From NCBI RefSeq assembly GCF_002632825.1, contig NZ_NJAJ01000010.1:62001-126000 (forward strand): 64,000 bases of DNA. The letters are read 5' to 3'. Below, in pieces: positions 8,668-16,539 of this stretch. Position 1 is the stretch's first letter. Each line of letters begins with the position of its first letter. Under the pieces are notes generated by a model. That model searched no databases. It was not told where the DNA came from and worked only from the letters and a program-made list of their open reading frames with translations. This stretch comes from Xenorhabdus stockiae. Its GTDB lineage: Bacteria; Pseudomonadota; Gammaproteobacteria; Enterobacterales; Enterobacteriaceae. Made by a program: the position numbers and the translations under genes.

Positions 8668-9489
8668 ATGATTGATCTTATCGTTTCTCAGGGTCGCATA
8701 GCTGATAGGGCAGCACGCATGATAGAAGGCGCTGCTCGTACCGCTGAGGCGTTAAAAAAACACTATGGCATTCAGGGGCATTTTGTTGGAAAGAGTTCGC
8801 CTCCTGAGAACGATGACTGGAGTGTTAGTCTTCCTCAAGCCCGTGAAACGCTTGTTGAATTGCGTCAGGCAATTGAAGCGAGTATTAAGGGAAAAAACCG
8901 GACGTTTATGCTCGCTAATACCTGTTCTGCGAGTCTTGCTTCATTACCTGTTGTCGCGCGGGAGTATCCGGAAGCGGTAGTGCTTTGGATTGATGCACAT
9001 GGTGATTTCAACACACCGGAGACAACAGAATCAGGTTACCTCGGTGGTATGGTACTTGCTGCTGCCTGCGGCCTTTGGGATAGCGGGCACGGTTCTGGTT
9101 TACGTCCTGAACAAATTATTCTGGTTGGTGCCCGTGATATAGATCCACCTGAGCGTGAAATTTTGCAAAAGCAGGGAGTTCGGATAATTCCACCAGCAGA
9201 GGCAACACCTGAAAATATTCTGAAAACCATTAATGGCGCGCCGGTCTGGATCCATATCGACTGGGATGTTCTTGAGCCCGGTTTTTTACCGGCAGATTAT
9301 TCAGTGCCGGATGGTATGTTGCCATCGCAAATTCAGGCAATATTTGAAGCAATGCCTTTGGAACAGCTTTTGGGAGTCGAACTGGCTGAGTTTAATGCTT
9401 CAACTGATGAAGCAAAGAACGAAAAAGCACTTTCAATTATTCTCGATATTGTTGCTCCTGTATTTGAAACAGCAGCAAAAGTGAAATAA
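8668..9489 (+). CDS. dcsB: DcsB-like N-omega-hydroxy-L-arginine amidinohydrolase (ureohydrolase fold)
   Basis: A 273-residue arginase-fold protein. Metal ligands visible are Asp109, His111 and Asp113 in I-D-A-H-G-D-F-N-T-P and Asp198 and Asp200 in H-I-D-W-D-V-L-E-P. Where arginase has the ligand His of G-G-D-H-S, this protein has Cys86 (A-N-T-C-S-A-S). Where arginase has the acid/base His of S-G-N-L-H-G, it has Gly126 (S-G-Y-L-G-G). Both departures are those described for DcsB, which releases hydroxyurea from hydroxyarginine instead of urea from arginine. It lies 80 bp after the DcsA-like gene and 18 bp before the DcsD-like gene. A metabolic arginase or agmatinase is therefore unlikely. Confidence 0.85.
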   Translation: MIDLIVSQGRIADRAARMIEGAARTAEALKKHYGIQGHFVGKSSPPENDDWSVSLPQARETLVELRQAIEASIKGKNRTFMLANTCSASLASLPVVAREYPEAVVLWIDAHGDFNTPETTESGYLGGMVLAAACGLWDSGHGSGLRPEQIILVGARDIDPPEREILQKQGVRIIPPAEATPENILKTINGAPVWIHIDWDVLEPGFLPADYSVPDGMLPSQIQAIFEAMPLEQLLGVELAEFNASTDEAKNEKALSIILDIVAPVFETAAKVK

Positions 9490-9507
9490 CAGGAGAACAA
9501 TTTTCTT

Positions 9508-10464
9508 ATGCCTCTCTACAACAGTATCCTTGAGACAATTGGCCGTACGCCTATCGTTAAATTAAATCGTATGGCTCCCGGCCATGCCACGGTATATGTG
9601 AAGGTGGAGTCTTTCAATCCCGGCGGTTCGGTGAAGGACAGGCTTGCTCTTTCCGTTATCCTTGATGCAGAAGCAAGAGGGCTACTGAAACCCGGCGATA
9701 CAATTTGTGAATGTACTTCCGGTAATGTCGGCATTGCTTTAGCAATGGTGGCTGCTGCCCGTGGCTACAAATTTGTGGCGGTGATGTCTGATTGTTATTC
9801 GGTAGAACGCCGTAAATTAATACGTATGTATGGCGGAAAAGTTATCCTCTCCCCCGGCCATGAAGGGAGTAGTGGTGGAAACCGTCTGGCCGATAAGCTT
9901 GCGGCAAAACATGGCTGGTTTCGTGCTAATCAATTCCAAAACCCTGCCAATCCGGCTTATCACCGTGAAACAACAGCAGCAGAAATTCTCAGTGATTTTG
10001 CCGGAAAACGGCTGGATTATTTTGTCACGGGTTTTGGTACCAGCGGTACTCTGACCGGAGTCGGTCAGATGTTAAAACTGGCACGGCCTGACGTAAATAT
10101 TATTGCTACCGAACCTGAAAATGCCGCTGTGCTGGCGGGTAATTCGTGGAATTTACATCAAATTCAGGGTCTGGCACCTGATTTTATCCCTGACATACTC
10201 GATAAAAGCGTTATTGATAAGCTACTGACCGTGGATGAGATATCGGCGCGTGATACAGCCCGTCGCCTCGCTAGGGAAGAAGGCATATTTGTGGGTATTT
10301 CCGCAGGGGCGACTTTGGCAACAGCACTTCGTGTTGCTGAAAGTGCACCAGAAAATTCGGTATTACTCGCAATGCTGCCTGATACGGGGGAACGTTATCT
10401 TTCCACGTTTTTGTTCGAAGGGATGAATGAAGGGTCAGATGATGAGTGGCTGGCATCTCTGTAA
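9508..10464 (+). CDS. dcsD: DcsD-like PLP-dependent O-ureido-L-serine synthase (cysteine synthase family)
   Basis: A 318-residue fold-type II PLP enzyme of the O-acetylserine sulfhydrylase family. The PLP lysine is Lys43 in N-P-G-G-S-V-K-D-R. The substrate loop is T-S-G-N-V-G-I-A (70-77), with Val where typical CysK has Thr. The phosphate cup is G-T-S-G-T-L-T-G (177-184), and G-I-S-A-G-A follows near 278. DcsD joins hydroxyurea to O-acetyl-L-serine to give O-ureido-L-serine. By sequence alone a cysteine synthase is possible; the DcsA/DcsB/DcsG context argues for the cycloserine step. AGGAG lies 12 bases before the ATG. The O-acetylserine could come from the housekeeping CysE (59191-60012). 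Confidence 0.8.
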   Translation: MPLYNSILETIGRTPIVKLNRMAPGHATVYVKVESFNPGGSVKDRLALSVILDAEARGLLKPGDTICECTSGNVGIALAMVAAARGYKFVAVMSDCYSVERRKLIRMYGGKVILSPGHEGSSGGNRLADKLAAKHGWFRANQFQNPANPAYHRETTAAEILSDFAGKRLDYFVTGFGTSGTLTGVGQMLKLARPDVNIIATEPENAAVLAGNSWNLHQIQGLAPDFIPDILDKSVIDKLLTVDEISARDTARRLAREEGIFVGISAGATLATALRVAESAPENSVLLAMLPDTGERYLSTFLFEGMNEGSDDEWLASL

Positions 10465-10501
10465 TCATTTTTGAGGACATTTGATCTGATGGAAATTCTT
10501 A

Positions 10502-11410
10502 ATGAATACAGTTGCATTGATTACTGATGAAGCCAGCCTGCCAGAAGATTATGATATGCCGTTGTTACTCGATGCTTGTCGCACTATCGGGCTGAGCGCT
10601 GAGATATGTTCCTGGCAGGACCAGACTATTGATTGGTCACGTTTTGATGCGGTGCTTTTGCGTTCTCCGTGGAGCTACGTCGATCATTTACCTGAATTTT
10701 TGGTCTGGTGTGAACGTATTAGTGTTTTAACAGAACTGCTGAATCCCTTGCCGGTAGTACGCTGGAATCTTGATAAGTTTTATCTGGCTGATCTCGCGGC
10801 GCACGGTGTGCCGGTTGTACCTAGCAGGTTTATTAGCCCCGGTATGGATATCTTACAGAATCTGCGGGCATTTCTTGCTGAGCATACGGAAGCTGACGAA
10901 ATTGTGATAAAGCCTACTGTAGGAGCTTATTCGAAGGATATTCAGCGCTATAAACGGCAGCAGGAGGATAAGGCTGTCGAGCATATCACTTATCTGATAG
11001 AAAAAGGTTGTCACGTAATATTGCAGCCCTATCTGGCTTCAATCGATAGTGAGGGCGAGACTGACCTGACCTACTTCGACGGTGTTTATAGCCATGCTAT
11101 CCGTAAAGGTGCTTTGCTTATGTCCGATGGCACAGTGAATTTCCCATTACAGGAATTTCGCAAGGCGCGAGTGGCAGATGAAGATGAGCGTGCAGTTGCT
11201 TCACTTGCTCTTGATACAGCTGTTCGGCATATGGGGCTTGATCATGCTTTGCTTTACGGACGTGTGGATCTTGTGCGGGATAATGGTGGGAAGCCGATTG
11301 TACTGGAAATAGAAATATGTGAGCCTTCGCTGAACCTGCCCTTTGCTGAGGGGGGTGCGATGCGATTCGCGCAGGCACTGGCTGATCGACTGATAAAATA
11401 TTCTGCTTAA
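10502..11410 (+). CDS. dcsG: DcsG-like ATP-grasp ligase, cycloserine-forming cyclase
   Basis: A 302-residue ATP-grasp protein. The first nucleotide-binding lysine is Lys137 in I-V-I-K-P-T-V-G-A-Y-S. The central hinge Q-P-Y-L-A-S (175-180) is followed by G-E-T-D-L-T-Y-F-D-G. The magnesium-binding end is V-L-E-I-E-I-C-E-P-S-L-N-L-P (267-280). DcsG cyclises O-ureido-D-serine to D-cycloserine with ATP and is close to this length. It is last of four same-strand genes, 37 bp after the DcsD-like gene, and is followed by a strong terminator hairpin. Other small ATP-grasp amide ligases share the fold, so the substrate is inferred from the operon. Confidence 0.8.
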   Translation: MNTVALITDEASLPEDYDMPLLLDACRTIGLSAEICSWQDQTIDWSRFDAVLLRSPWSYVDHLPEFLVWCERISVLTELLNPLPVVRWNLDKFYLADLAAHGVPVVPSRFISPGMDILQNLRAFLAEHTEADEIVIKPTVGAYSKDIQRYKRQQEDKAVEHITYLIEKGCHVILQPYLASIDSEGETDLTYFDGVYSHAIRKGALLMSDGTVNFPLQEFRKARVADEDERAVASLALDTAVRHMGLDHALLYGRVDLVRDNGGKPIVLEIEICEPSLNLPFAEGGAMRFAQALADRLIKYSA

Positions 11411-11418
11411 CGGAATAA

Positions 11419-11452
11419 CCCCCTGAGAAGTAAAAGTTTACTTCTCAGGGGG
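11419..11452. terminator. Strong hairpin closing the cycloserine-like operon
   Basis: A perfect 16-bp inverted repeat (11419-11434 with 11437-11452) with a 2-nt loop lies between the convergent dcsG-like gene and the pRiA4b ORF3-type gene. It can act for both strands, although T-runs are short. Confidence 0.8.
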
Positions 11453-11458
11453 ACAAAT

Positions 11459-13558
11459 TTAGCCCTGATAATCCAGATAATTGAATAAGGCTTCAAGTTT
11501 ATGGTTGGCCTCTTGTTTATCAAAAGGCTCTAGTGGCTGATGCGGTGCCAGTCCCAGTAATTCCAGGTATTCTGCTTCTTCTTCCGTCAGAAGTTTCTTT
11601 TTTCTCAATTTGAGTACATTGTTCCACTGCCAGATACCGCCGGAGTCTTCAGCCGGGCATGTCCCGTTTCCTGCGGTGACTTTAGGTTGAATGATGTCTT
11701 TTTCCAGAACTTTTTCTACTGTGATCTGATGATCCCAGCAGTCACCAAAGTCATATTGGTAGTAAAGCTCACTTCCGACATCACGTAAAAATAGACCAAG
11801 ACAGACCTGATCATAATTTTCTTCCGGGATCATTATTCCGCCAACCTCAAAAGAGAACAGGTGTGCATCTTCCCATCCCATAGCAGCCTGTATCACATCA
11901 TGCACTTCACTCAGCGTCATCTGGTTACTGAGATGAACCCGGCGCCAGACTGCTGGGCTTGCTTCATCTAAGCTGATTTTAACAACCAGCCCCTGAGGGA
12001 GTATTGAGTCTGAGGTATCAGTCAGCCCCATAGCAAAGAGCTGGAAACTGGCTTCTGACAGGTTGTCGAATAAGCCAAACCTTTTACGATTGATGGCTGG
12101 GTCGTAAAGAGCATGAGCCAAATCCAGATATTCATTGGTCAGGCAGCGCTCTTCTGATGAGAGCTTATATTTCTCGATAGCAGCCGAGTAGGTCAGTCGT
12201 CCGGCAAAGATGTCTTTGTTGGCATAATAGTAGAGTTTCAGTAAATCTCTGGGTTTTTTCGCTTTCAGTAGATACTCTTCAGGTGGCAACCAAGTCATCA
12301 TGAGCGATGATTGCACATTGTGACCGTAATTGGCGTAACCGAGACGGCTATTTTCCTGTCGCTTAGGATTGACCTCATAACTCAGTTTCTGGCTCCATTG
12401 CTCAAGATCAAACGCTTCTGGCTGCGTCCAGTCGATGGGAAGTTGGGCTATCCAATACAGTGAATAGAGATCGAGTGGTGTGTTCTTATTTTGCTGAACG
12501 GAAAGGATCCAGGGCAATATCTGTTTTAGCCAGTCCGGAGAAACCGGAGTGAAGTTGATATCGCTGCTTAACTGTTCTAACAACTCAGGAATGGGTTGGT
12601 CAGGATCAATATTCAGCATGCTCTCTCTGATACCTGATTTAAAATCGAGCATCATACTTAGCTGATATTCTTGATTATTCAGCATGACTTTCATCATCAT
12701 ACTGGCACAGTCATTGCCATCCACCTCAGAAGCGTATATTTCATATATTTCAGCGGCTGCCCGTGCTTTATGGTGTGCCATAGCGCGTTTTTTCCATCGC
12801 TTCATATAGGGTTTAACTGAAGGATGTCGGTTGAAGTGGGCACACAGGTTCACAAGCTGCAAATAGGATAAATTTTTCCACGCCGAAGAAGGGCATTGAT
12901 CCAGCATTTCGGCACTGGCAAGCGCAACAGATTCTTCAAAATATTGCGTCAGCAGAAGCAAAGCATCAATACCCCATGGATATTGAACGACTTCCGTCAG
13001 AATATAAGGCAGTACTTCAGGTGGTGCGACAGAAAAACCACTTTCAAAAACCTCAATGAATTCGATACTGGATTTCAGATTAAACTCATTAATCAGTTGC
13101 CTGATTTTCTGCGGTTTTTGTGGGAAAGGGGTAACATTAGTCTCATCAGGATACTCAGATTTCTGCATCAACTGTGCAAGGTCCGTCCTGATATGAAACT
13201 GATATCGCTTCAGGATTGAGATACATAACAGGACATTCTTGTGATTAAGCTCGAAGTTTTCTTTGCAATACTCCAAAACCAATCCAACAGCCTGCTCAAA
13301 TTGTTCTTTGGTTCCCTTCGGGGAATGAATCGCGACTAACTCTAGTTCCGCGATAGCAACATCAAGCCAGTCTTTAACGGCACCCCTGATATCATCCATC
13401 GTTTCTTCAGGGAGTGTTATCACCAGAGTGATCAACAGAAAGACATTCTCTGGCTCGGAAAACCAACGTGTTTGCTGAGGAGTTAGCTGCTGTTTCTGCT
13501 CAGGCTTTTTGGCGTATTCTTCTATTGCAGAGGATAATGTTTCAGGTGTTATTTTCAT
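11459..13558 (-). CDS. pRiA4b ORF3-like domain protein, 699 aa
   Basis: The C-terminal 175 residues form a plasmid pRiA4b ORF3-type domain, seen in V-V-K-I-S-L-D-E-A-S-P-A-V-W-R-R-V, the V-H-D-V-I-Q-A-A-M-G-W stretch and Y-D-F-G-D-C-W-D-H-Q-I-T-V-E-K. The roughly 520 residues before it look largely alpha-helical; I do not recognise a named domain there. The domain family is widespread and without a settled function. GTG at 13561 is directly before ATG 13558; the ATG is preferred. The gene is monocistronic and convergent to the cycloserine-like operon. No transposase or plasmid genes accompany it. Confidence 0.75.
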   Translation of the reverse strand: MKITPETLSSAIEEYAKKPEQKQQLTPQQTRWFSEPENVFLLITLVITLPEETMDDIRGAVKDWLDVAIAELELVAIHSPKGTKEQFEQAVGLVLEYCKENFELNHKNVLLCISILKRYQFHIRTDLAQLMQKSEYPDETNVTPFPQKPQKIRQLINEFNLKSSIEFIEVFESGFSVAPPEVLPYILTEVVQYPWGIDALLLLTQYFEESVALASAEMLDQCPSSAWKNLSYLQLVNLCAHFNRHPSVKPYMKRWKKRAMAHHKARAAAEIYEIYASEVDGNDCASMMMKVMLNNQEYQLSMMLDFKSGIRESMLNIDPDQPIPELLEQLSSDINFTPVSPDWLKQILPWILSVQQNKNTPLDLYSLYWIAQLPIDWTQPEAFDLEQWSQKLSYEVNPKRQENSRLGYANYGHNVQSSLMMTWLPPEEYLLKAKKPRDLLKLYYYANKDIFAGRLTYSAAIEKYKLSSEERCLTNEYLDLAHALYDPAINRKRFGLFDNLSEASFQLFAMGLTDTSDSILPQGLVVKISLDEASPAVWRRVHLSNQMTLSEVHDVIQAAMGWEDAHLFSFEVGGIMIPEENYDQVCLGLFLRDVGSELYYQYDFGDCWDHQITVEKVLEKDIIQPKVTAGNGTCPAEDSGGIWQWNNVLKLRKKKLLTEEEAEYLELLGLAPHQPLEPFDKQEANHKLEALFNYLDYQG

Positions 13559-13946
13559 CACTAAGCTCTTTAACTATTGGGGGGTGAACTAAAAGAGTGA
13601 TCATGATTACTGTCAAATCCACCCTTCTGTTTTTTATGAACATGAATAATCTAGATTGTAAACCCAGAATTAGCGGAATTTCATACTGATGATACCTGTT
13701 ATTGTTGTCTTAATCGCGCATTTATTCAGTGAATGGATAAGCTGGTAGCTGATTATTATTAACTTATTGATCAGTTTACTAAAGATAAAATGGCAGATGT
13801 AAATTCTCACCAAAACTCAGTCTTATCATCTGAACGATAAATTCACCCTGAAGTGAGTGGCTTCATTTTATTTGTAGTATGTTGAGAAACTTGTGCTACT
13901 TTCATCTACTGATGTCAAACCGGTCTCATACATGGAACACAAGAGT
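13559..13946. other. Divergent intergenic region
   Basis: About 390 bp between the pRiA4b ORF3-like gene and the sulfatase-fold gene. It must hold both promoters, but I see no clear operator, RNA or small gene. A weak TGAAG/CTTCA hairpin lies near 13853-13868. Confidence 0.4.
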
Positions 13947-15596
13947 ATGAATAAAAAAATAATTTCAGGATGCTATTTTGGACTATTGTTGGTTGCATCC
14001 TTGCTGTTAGTGTTTGAAAAAAGCAGTGATATCTATCCTGCACTGATTTCTGTTGGGGTATTCAGTATTCTTTTTGGTCTGACATTTCTGTTTTCAGCAC
14101 GCTGGTTATTTTCCGTGGTATTTACCGGAACCCTTTTTATTATCATCAAATTTCTCAACCAGCTAAAAGTTCATTACTACAAAGATCAACTGATGTTTTC
14201 TGATTTGAATATTATGCTTGATCCTTCAAATCAGGAAACATTACATCATTATTGGCTGGCAGGTCTGGCTGTTGCAGCTATGCTGGTCTGGTTAATCTTC
14301 AATATGTTTCTGAGCTGGAGAAGTGCAAAGCCAATTCCGGGTATCAAGTGGCGTGGATTAAGCGTGGTATTGGCTGCTGTTGGGGTCTGGGATGTCAATA
14401 TGACAGTCAGTGCTTACCATAATGAATGGCAGGCAGAGTTGCCAAAAGGGCGCGGAACGATGACTAATATGGTCATGTCAGCCCGGGATGCACAATATCA
14501 GCCTCCCCAATTTGGAGTATCAGCTGATTATTTTTTGCAGCAGGCAAAAAATGTCTCCCTGCCTGAAGCACAGTCAGAAATAAAACCTGATGTGGTGGTG
14601 TTATTACAGGAATCTACGGTCGACCCACATATTTATCAATTACCGGCAGGTATCCGGCTACCTGATCTCTTTATGTTCGGGCATGATGCCGATGTGAGTG
14701 CGCAAGGTTTGCTGCGGGTACAAACTTTTGGGGGTGGAACGTGGTTATCAGAATTCTCTGTTCTGACGGGATTGGATACAGATGATTTTGGCTCGCGTAA
14801 AAATGGCGTGTTTTATTTTGTGGTTGATCATCTGCAAAACAGCCTATTCCGTACGATGAAAGATAATGGCTATTACACCGTTGTACTGACTCCATTCAAT
14901 AAATCGGCTTATCATGCCGGACATGCTTACCAGACACTGGGTGTTGACCGCATTATTCAGCCACAAGAGCTGGGTTATCCGGCAAGTATGGATGAGAATT
15001 TGTGGAAAATCAGCACACAGGATATGTTGTCTTATGTGAAAACTATTCTGGTTAAGGAAACGGATAAACCCATCTTTATTTATTCTCTGACCATGTATGA
15101 GCACGGGCCTTATGAAGAGAGCCATAGCGATGATTATGGGCTGGCAGGCAAATTGGAGAATTCATCCGCTGTCGGAAAATTCAGTCATTATATGGAAAAA
15201 ATCATCGCATCAGACCCATCTATCAGAGAATTCAGTGAGTTTGTGGCTAAACGCGACAAACCGACCATTTTTCTCACATTCGGTGATCATCAGCCAAATA
15301 TCCATTTTAACGATTACGCTTCTACCCTTTCTGATCCGGCACATCTGACGCAATTTACCATGAGGGATAACCTGAAACAGGGAGCACCGATAACGACCGG
15401 TAAACTGACTGATATCTCTTTTCTTGGTGGTATGATTTTGGAAAGAGCACGGCTGAGCGTTCCCGCTTTCTATCAGGCAAATATGACCATGCGTCATTTG
15501 TGTGGAGGGGAGCTTAATGACTGTCAGGATAAGGCGCTGGTAGAAAGCTATAAGCATTATATTTACCAGAAGTTATCTGTGGCGGGTAAGGAGTAA
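13947..15596 (+). CDS. LtaS/MdoB-like membrane sulfatase-fold transferase
   Basis: About 549 residues. Four to five membrane helices occupy the first 160 residues, followed by an exposed alkaline-phosphatase/sulfatase-fold domain. Metal and catalytic motifs follow LtaS: L-L-Q-E-S-T (Glu222), G-G-G-T-W-L-S-E-F-S-V-L-T-G (nucleophile Thr265) and a late F-G-D-H-Q-P metal site. LtaS-type enzymes transfer phosphoglycerol from lipids; in Gram-negatives relatives such as MdoB modify periplasmic glucans or surface polymers. Several starts are possible (GTG 13893, ATG 13932, ATG 13947). The last sits just before the first membrane helix and has GGA at workable spacing. The acceptor is unknown, and no partner gene adjoins it. 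Confidence 0.78.
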   Translation: MNKKIISGCYFGLLLVASLLLVFEKSSDIYPALISVGVFSILFGLTFLFSARWLFSVVFTGTLFIIIKFLNQLKVHYYKDQLMFSDLNIMLDPSNQETLHHYWLAGLAVAAMLVWLIFNMFLSWRSAKPIPGIKWRGLSVVLAAVGVWDVNMTVSAYHNEWQAELPKGRGTMTNMVMSARDAQYQPPQFGVSADYFLQQAKNVSLPEAQSEIKPDVVVLLQESTVDPHIYQLPAGIRLPDLFMFGHDADVSAQGLLRVQTFGGGTWLSEFSVLTGLDTDDFGSRKNGVFYFVVDHLQNSLFRTMKDNGYYTVVLTPFNKSAYHAGHAYQTLGVDRIIQPQELGYPASMDENLWKISTQDMLSYVKTILVKETDKPIFIYSLTMYEHGPYEESHSDDYGLAGKLENSSAVGKFSHYMEKIIASDPSIREFSEFVAKRDKPTIFLTFGDHQPNIHFNDYASTLSDPAHLTQFTMRDNLKQGAPITTGKLTDISFLGGMILERARLSVPAFYQANMTMRHLCGGELNDCQDKALVESYKHYIYQKLSVAGKE

Positions 15597-15624
15597 GCAC
15601 TGATTCTGGATGAAATAGCCTGAC

Positions 15625-15751
15625 TATACACTTCGTCTTTCAAGTTGCTTGTTTGTTGGCTGCGCTCGTTCACCCCAGTCACATAGTTATCTATGCTTCT
15701 GGGGACTTTCTCCCTTGCCGCCACGAGGCATCTGGAAATCCATTGTGTCTA
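15625..15751 (+). repeat. ERIC element, full length (127 bp)
   Basis: It contains the ERIC core, with GGCTGCGCTCGTTCACCCCAG, then the ATAG-TTAT-CTAT palindrome, CTTCTGGGGACT and CTTGCCGCC. Its 127-bp span equals the canonical ERIC length. It lies between the convergent sulfatase-fold gene and the Fe-S regulator gene. The copy at 27216-27342 is nearly identical. Confidence 0.9.
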
Positions 15752-15788
15752 TGTTCAGATAAACCTACACCCGCTCATTCGTGTAGGT

Positions 15789-16445
15789 TTATCTCAGTGG
15801 CATAATACGGTAAGCACAACGCCTATCGTCATTCAGAATATATTCAGTTCGTTCTACTTGTGCCTGAAGAATATCCCGAAACATTTTCAGCTCAGTACGA
15901 CAAAAACTCTGGCAGATACTGGCTGCGGCACAGATAGGGCAGTGGTTTTCGACAAATAAAATAGTGCCATCTTCCTGAATAAAATATTGCGCCATATAAC
16001 CCTCCTGACAGCGGATTTTAACCAGACGCTCAATCTTTTCTTGTAGATCGACAGCGCCTTTTAGCGCTGTTTTATATTTTTCAGAAATTTCCTGTTCGCG
16101 GGATTGGATCACTACATCCAGCGCGGATTCACCTAATTGCTCACGGATAATCGTAATCATCTGAACGGTTAAATCTGCGTGTGTATCCGGAAATTTGGCG
16201 TTCCCTTTGTCAGTTAAATGCCAAAGCTGGATAGGGCGGCCAACTCCCCTTGTTTCAGAGCGCCCTTCAACCAGCCCTTCTTTAGCCAGTTTCACAAATT
16301 GTTGACGGGCTGCTTCCCCTGTCGTGCCTAAGAGCTTACCGGCATCTGCGGCTTGCATAGCGCCTTGTGTTTTTAACAGCATCAATAACCGTTCACTAAC
16401 GGATTGTACGGAAATAGTGCTATTTTCCAAGTCAATGCTTGACAT
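15789..16445 (-). CDS. SufR-like winged-helix regulator with Cys cluster
   Basis: A 218-residue regulator. A DeoR/ArsR-like winged helix lies at about residues 15-80 (Q-A-A-D-A-G-K-L-L-G-T-T-G-E-A-A-R-Q, then a wing with V-G-R-P-I-Q-L-W). The C-terminal sensor has Cys169, Cys172, Cys178, Cys182 and Cys210 in the spacing C-x2-C-x5-C-x3-C and then R-R-C-A-Y-R-I. This pattern matches SufR-type Fe-S-cluster repressors. It is divergent from an MFS exporter with a 94-bp shared promoter region that contains an inverted repeat, so it probably controls that exporter, possibly in response to oxidants or cluster-damaging drugs. The regulon is inferred. Confidence 0.8.
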   Translation of the reverse strand: MSSIDLENSTISVQSVSERLLMLLKTQGAMQAADAGKLLGTTGEAARQQFVKLAKEGLVEGRSETRGVGRPIQLWHLTDKGNAKFPDTHADLTVQMITIIREQLGESALDVVIQSREQEISEKYKTALKGAVDLQEKIERLVKIRCQEGYMAQYFIQEDGTILFVENHCPICAAASICQSFCRTELKMFRDILQAQVERTEYILNDDRRCAYRIMPLR

Positions 16446-16511
16446 ATTGTTGAACCTGACAGTAATTTATTCCAAGATTTACCTTGTTTAATTTAACGTA
16501 AGATATTTCAC

Positions 16512-16526
16512 AACTCAACCTGAGTT
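16512..16526. promoter_or_regulatory. Inverted repeat AACTCA-acc-TGAGTT, candidate operator
   Basis: A perfect 6-bp inverted repeat with a 3-bp spacer, 14 bp before the MFS start codon and in the shared divergent promoter. It is the best candidate binding site for the adjacent SufR-like regulator. Confidence 0.5.
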
Positions 16527-16539
16527 CAGGATAATAAGC

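Noticed and set aside
8668-9489. Calling the ureohydrolase-fold gene arginase or agmatinase
   Set aside because: A metal His and the acid/base His of arginase are replaced by Cys86 and Gly126, as in DcsB.
9508-10464. Calling the PLP gene an ordinary cysteine synthase (cysK/cysM)
   Set aside because: The family fits, but its place between DcsB-like and DcsG-like genes makes the ureidoserine step more likely. The alternative is kept in the evidence text.
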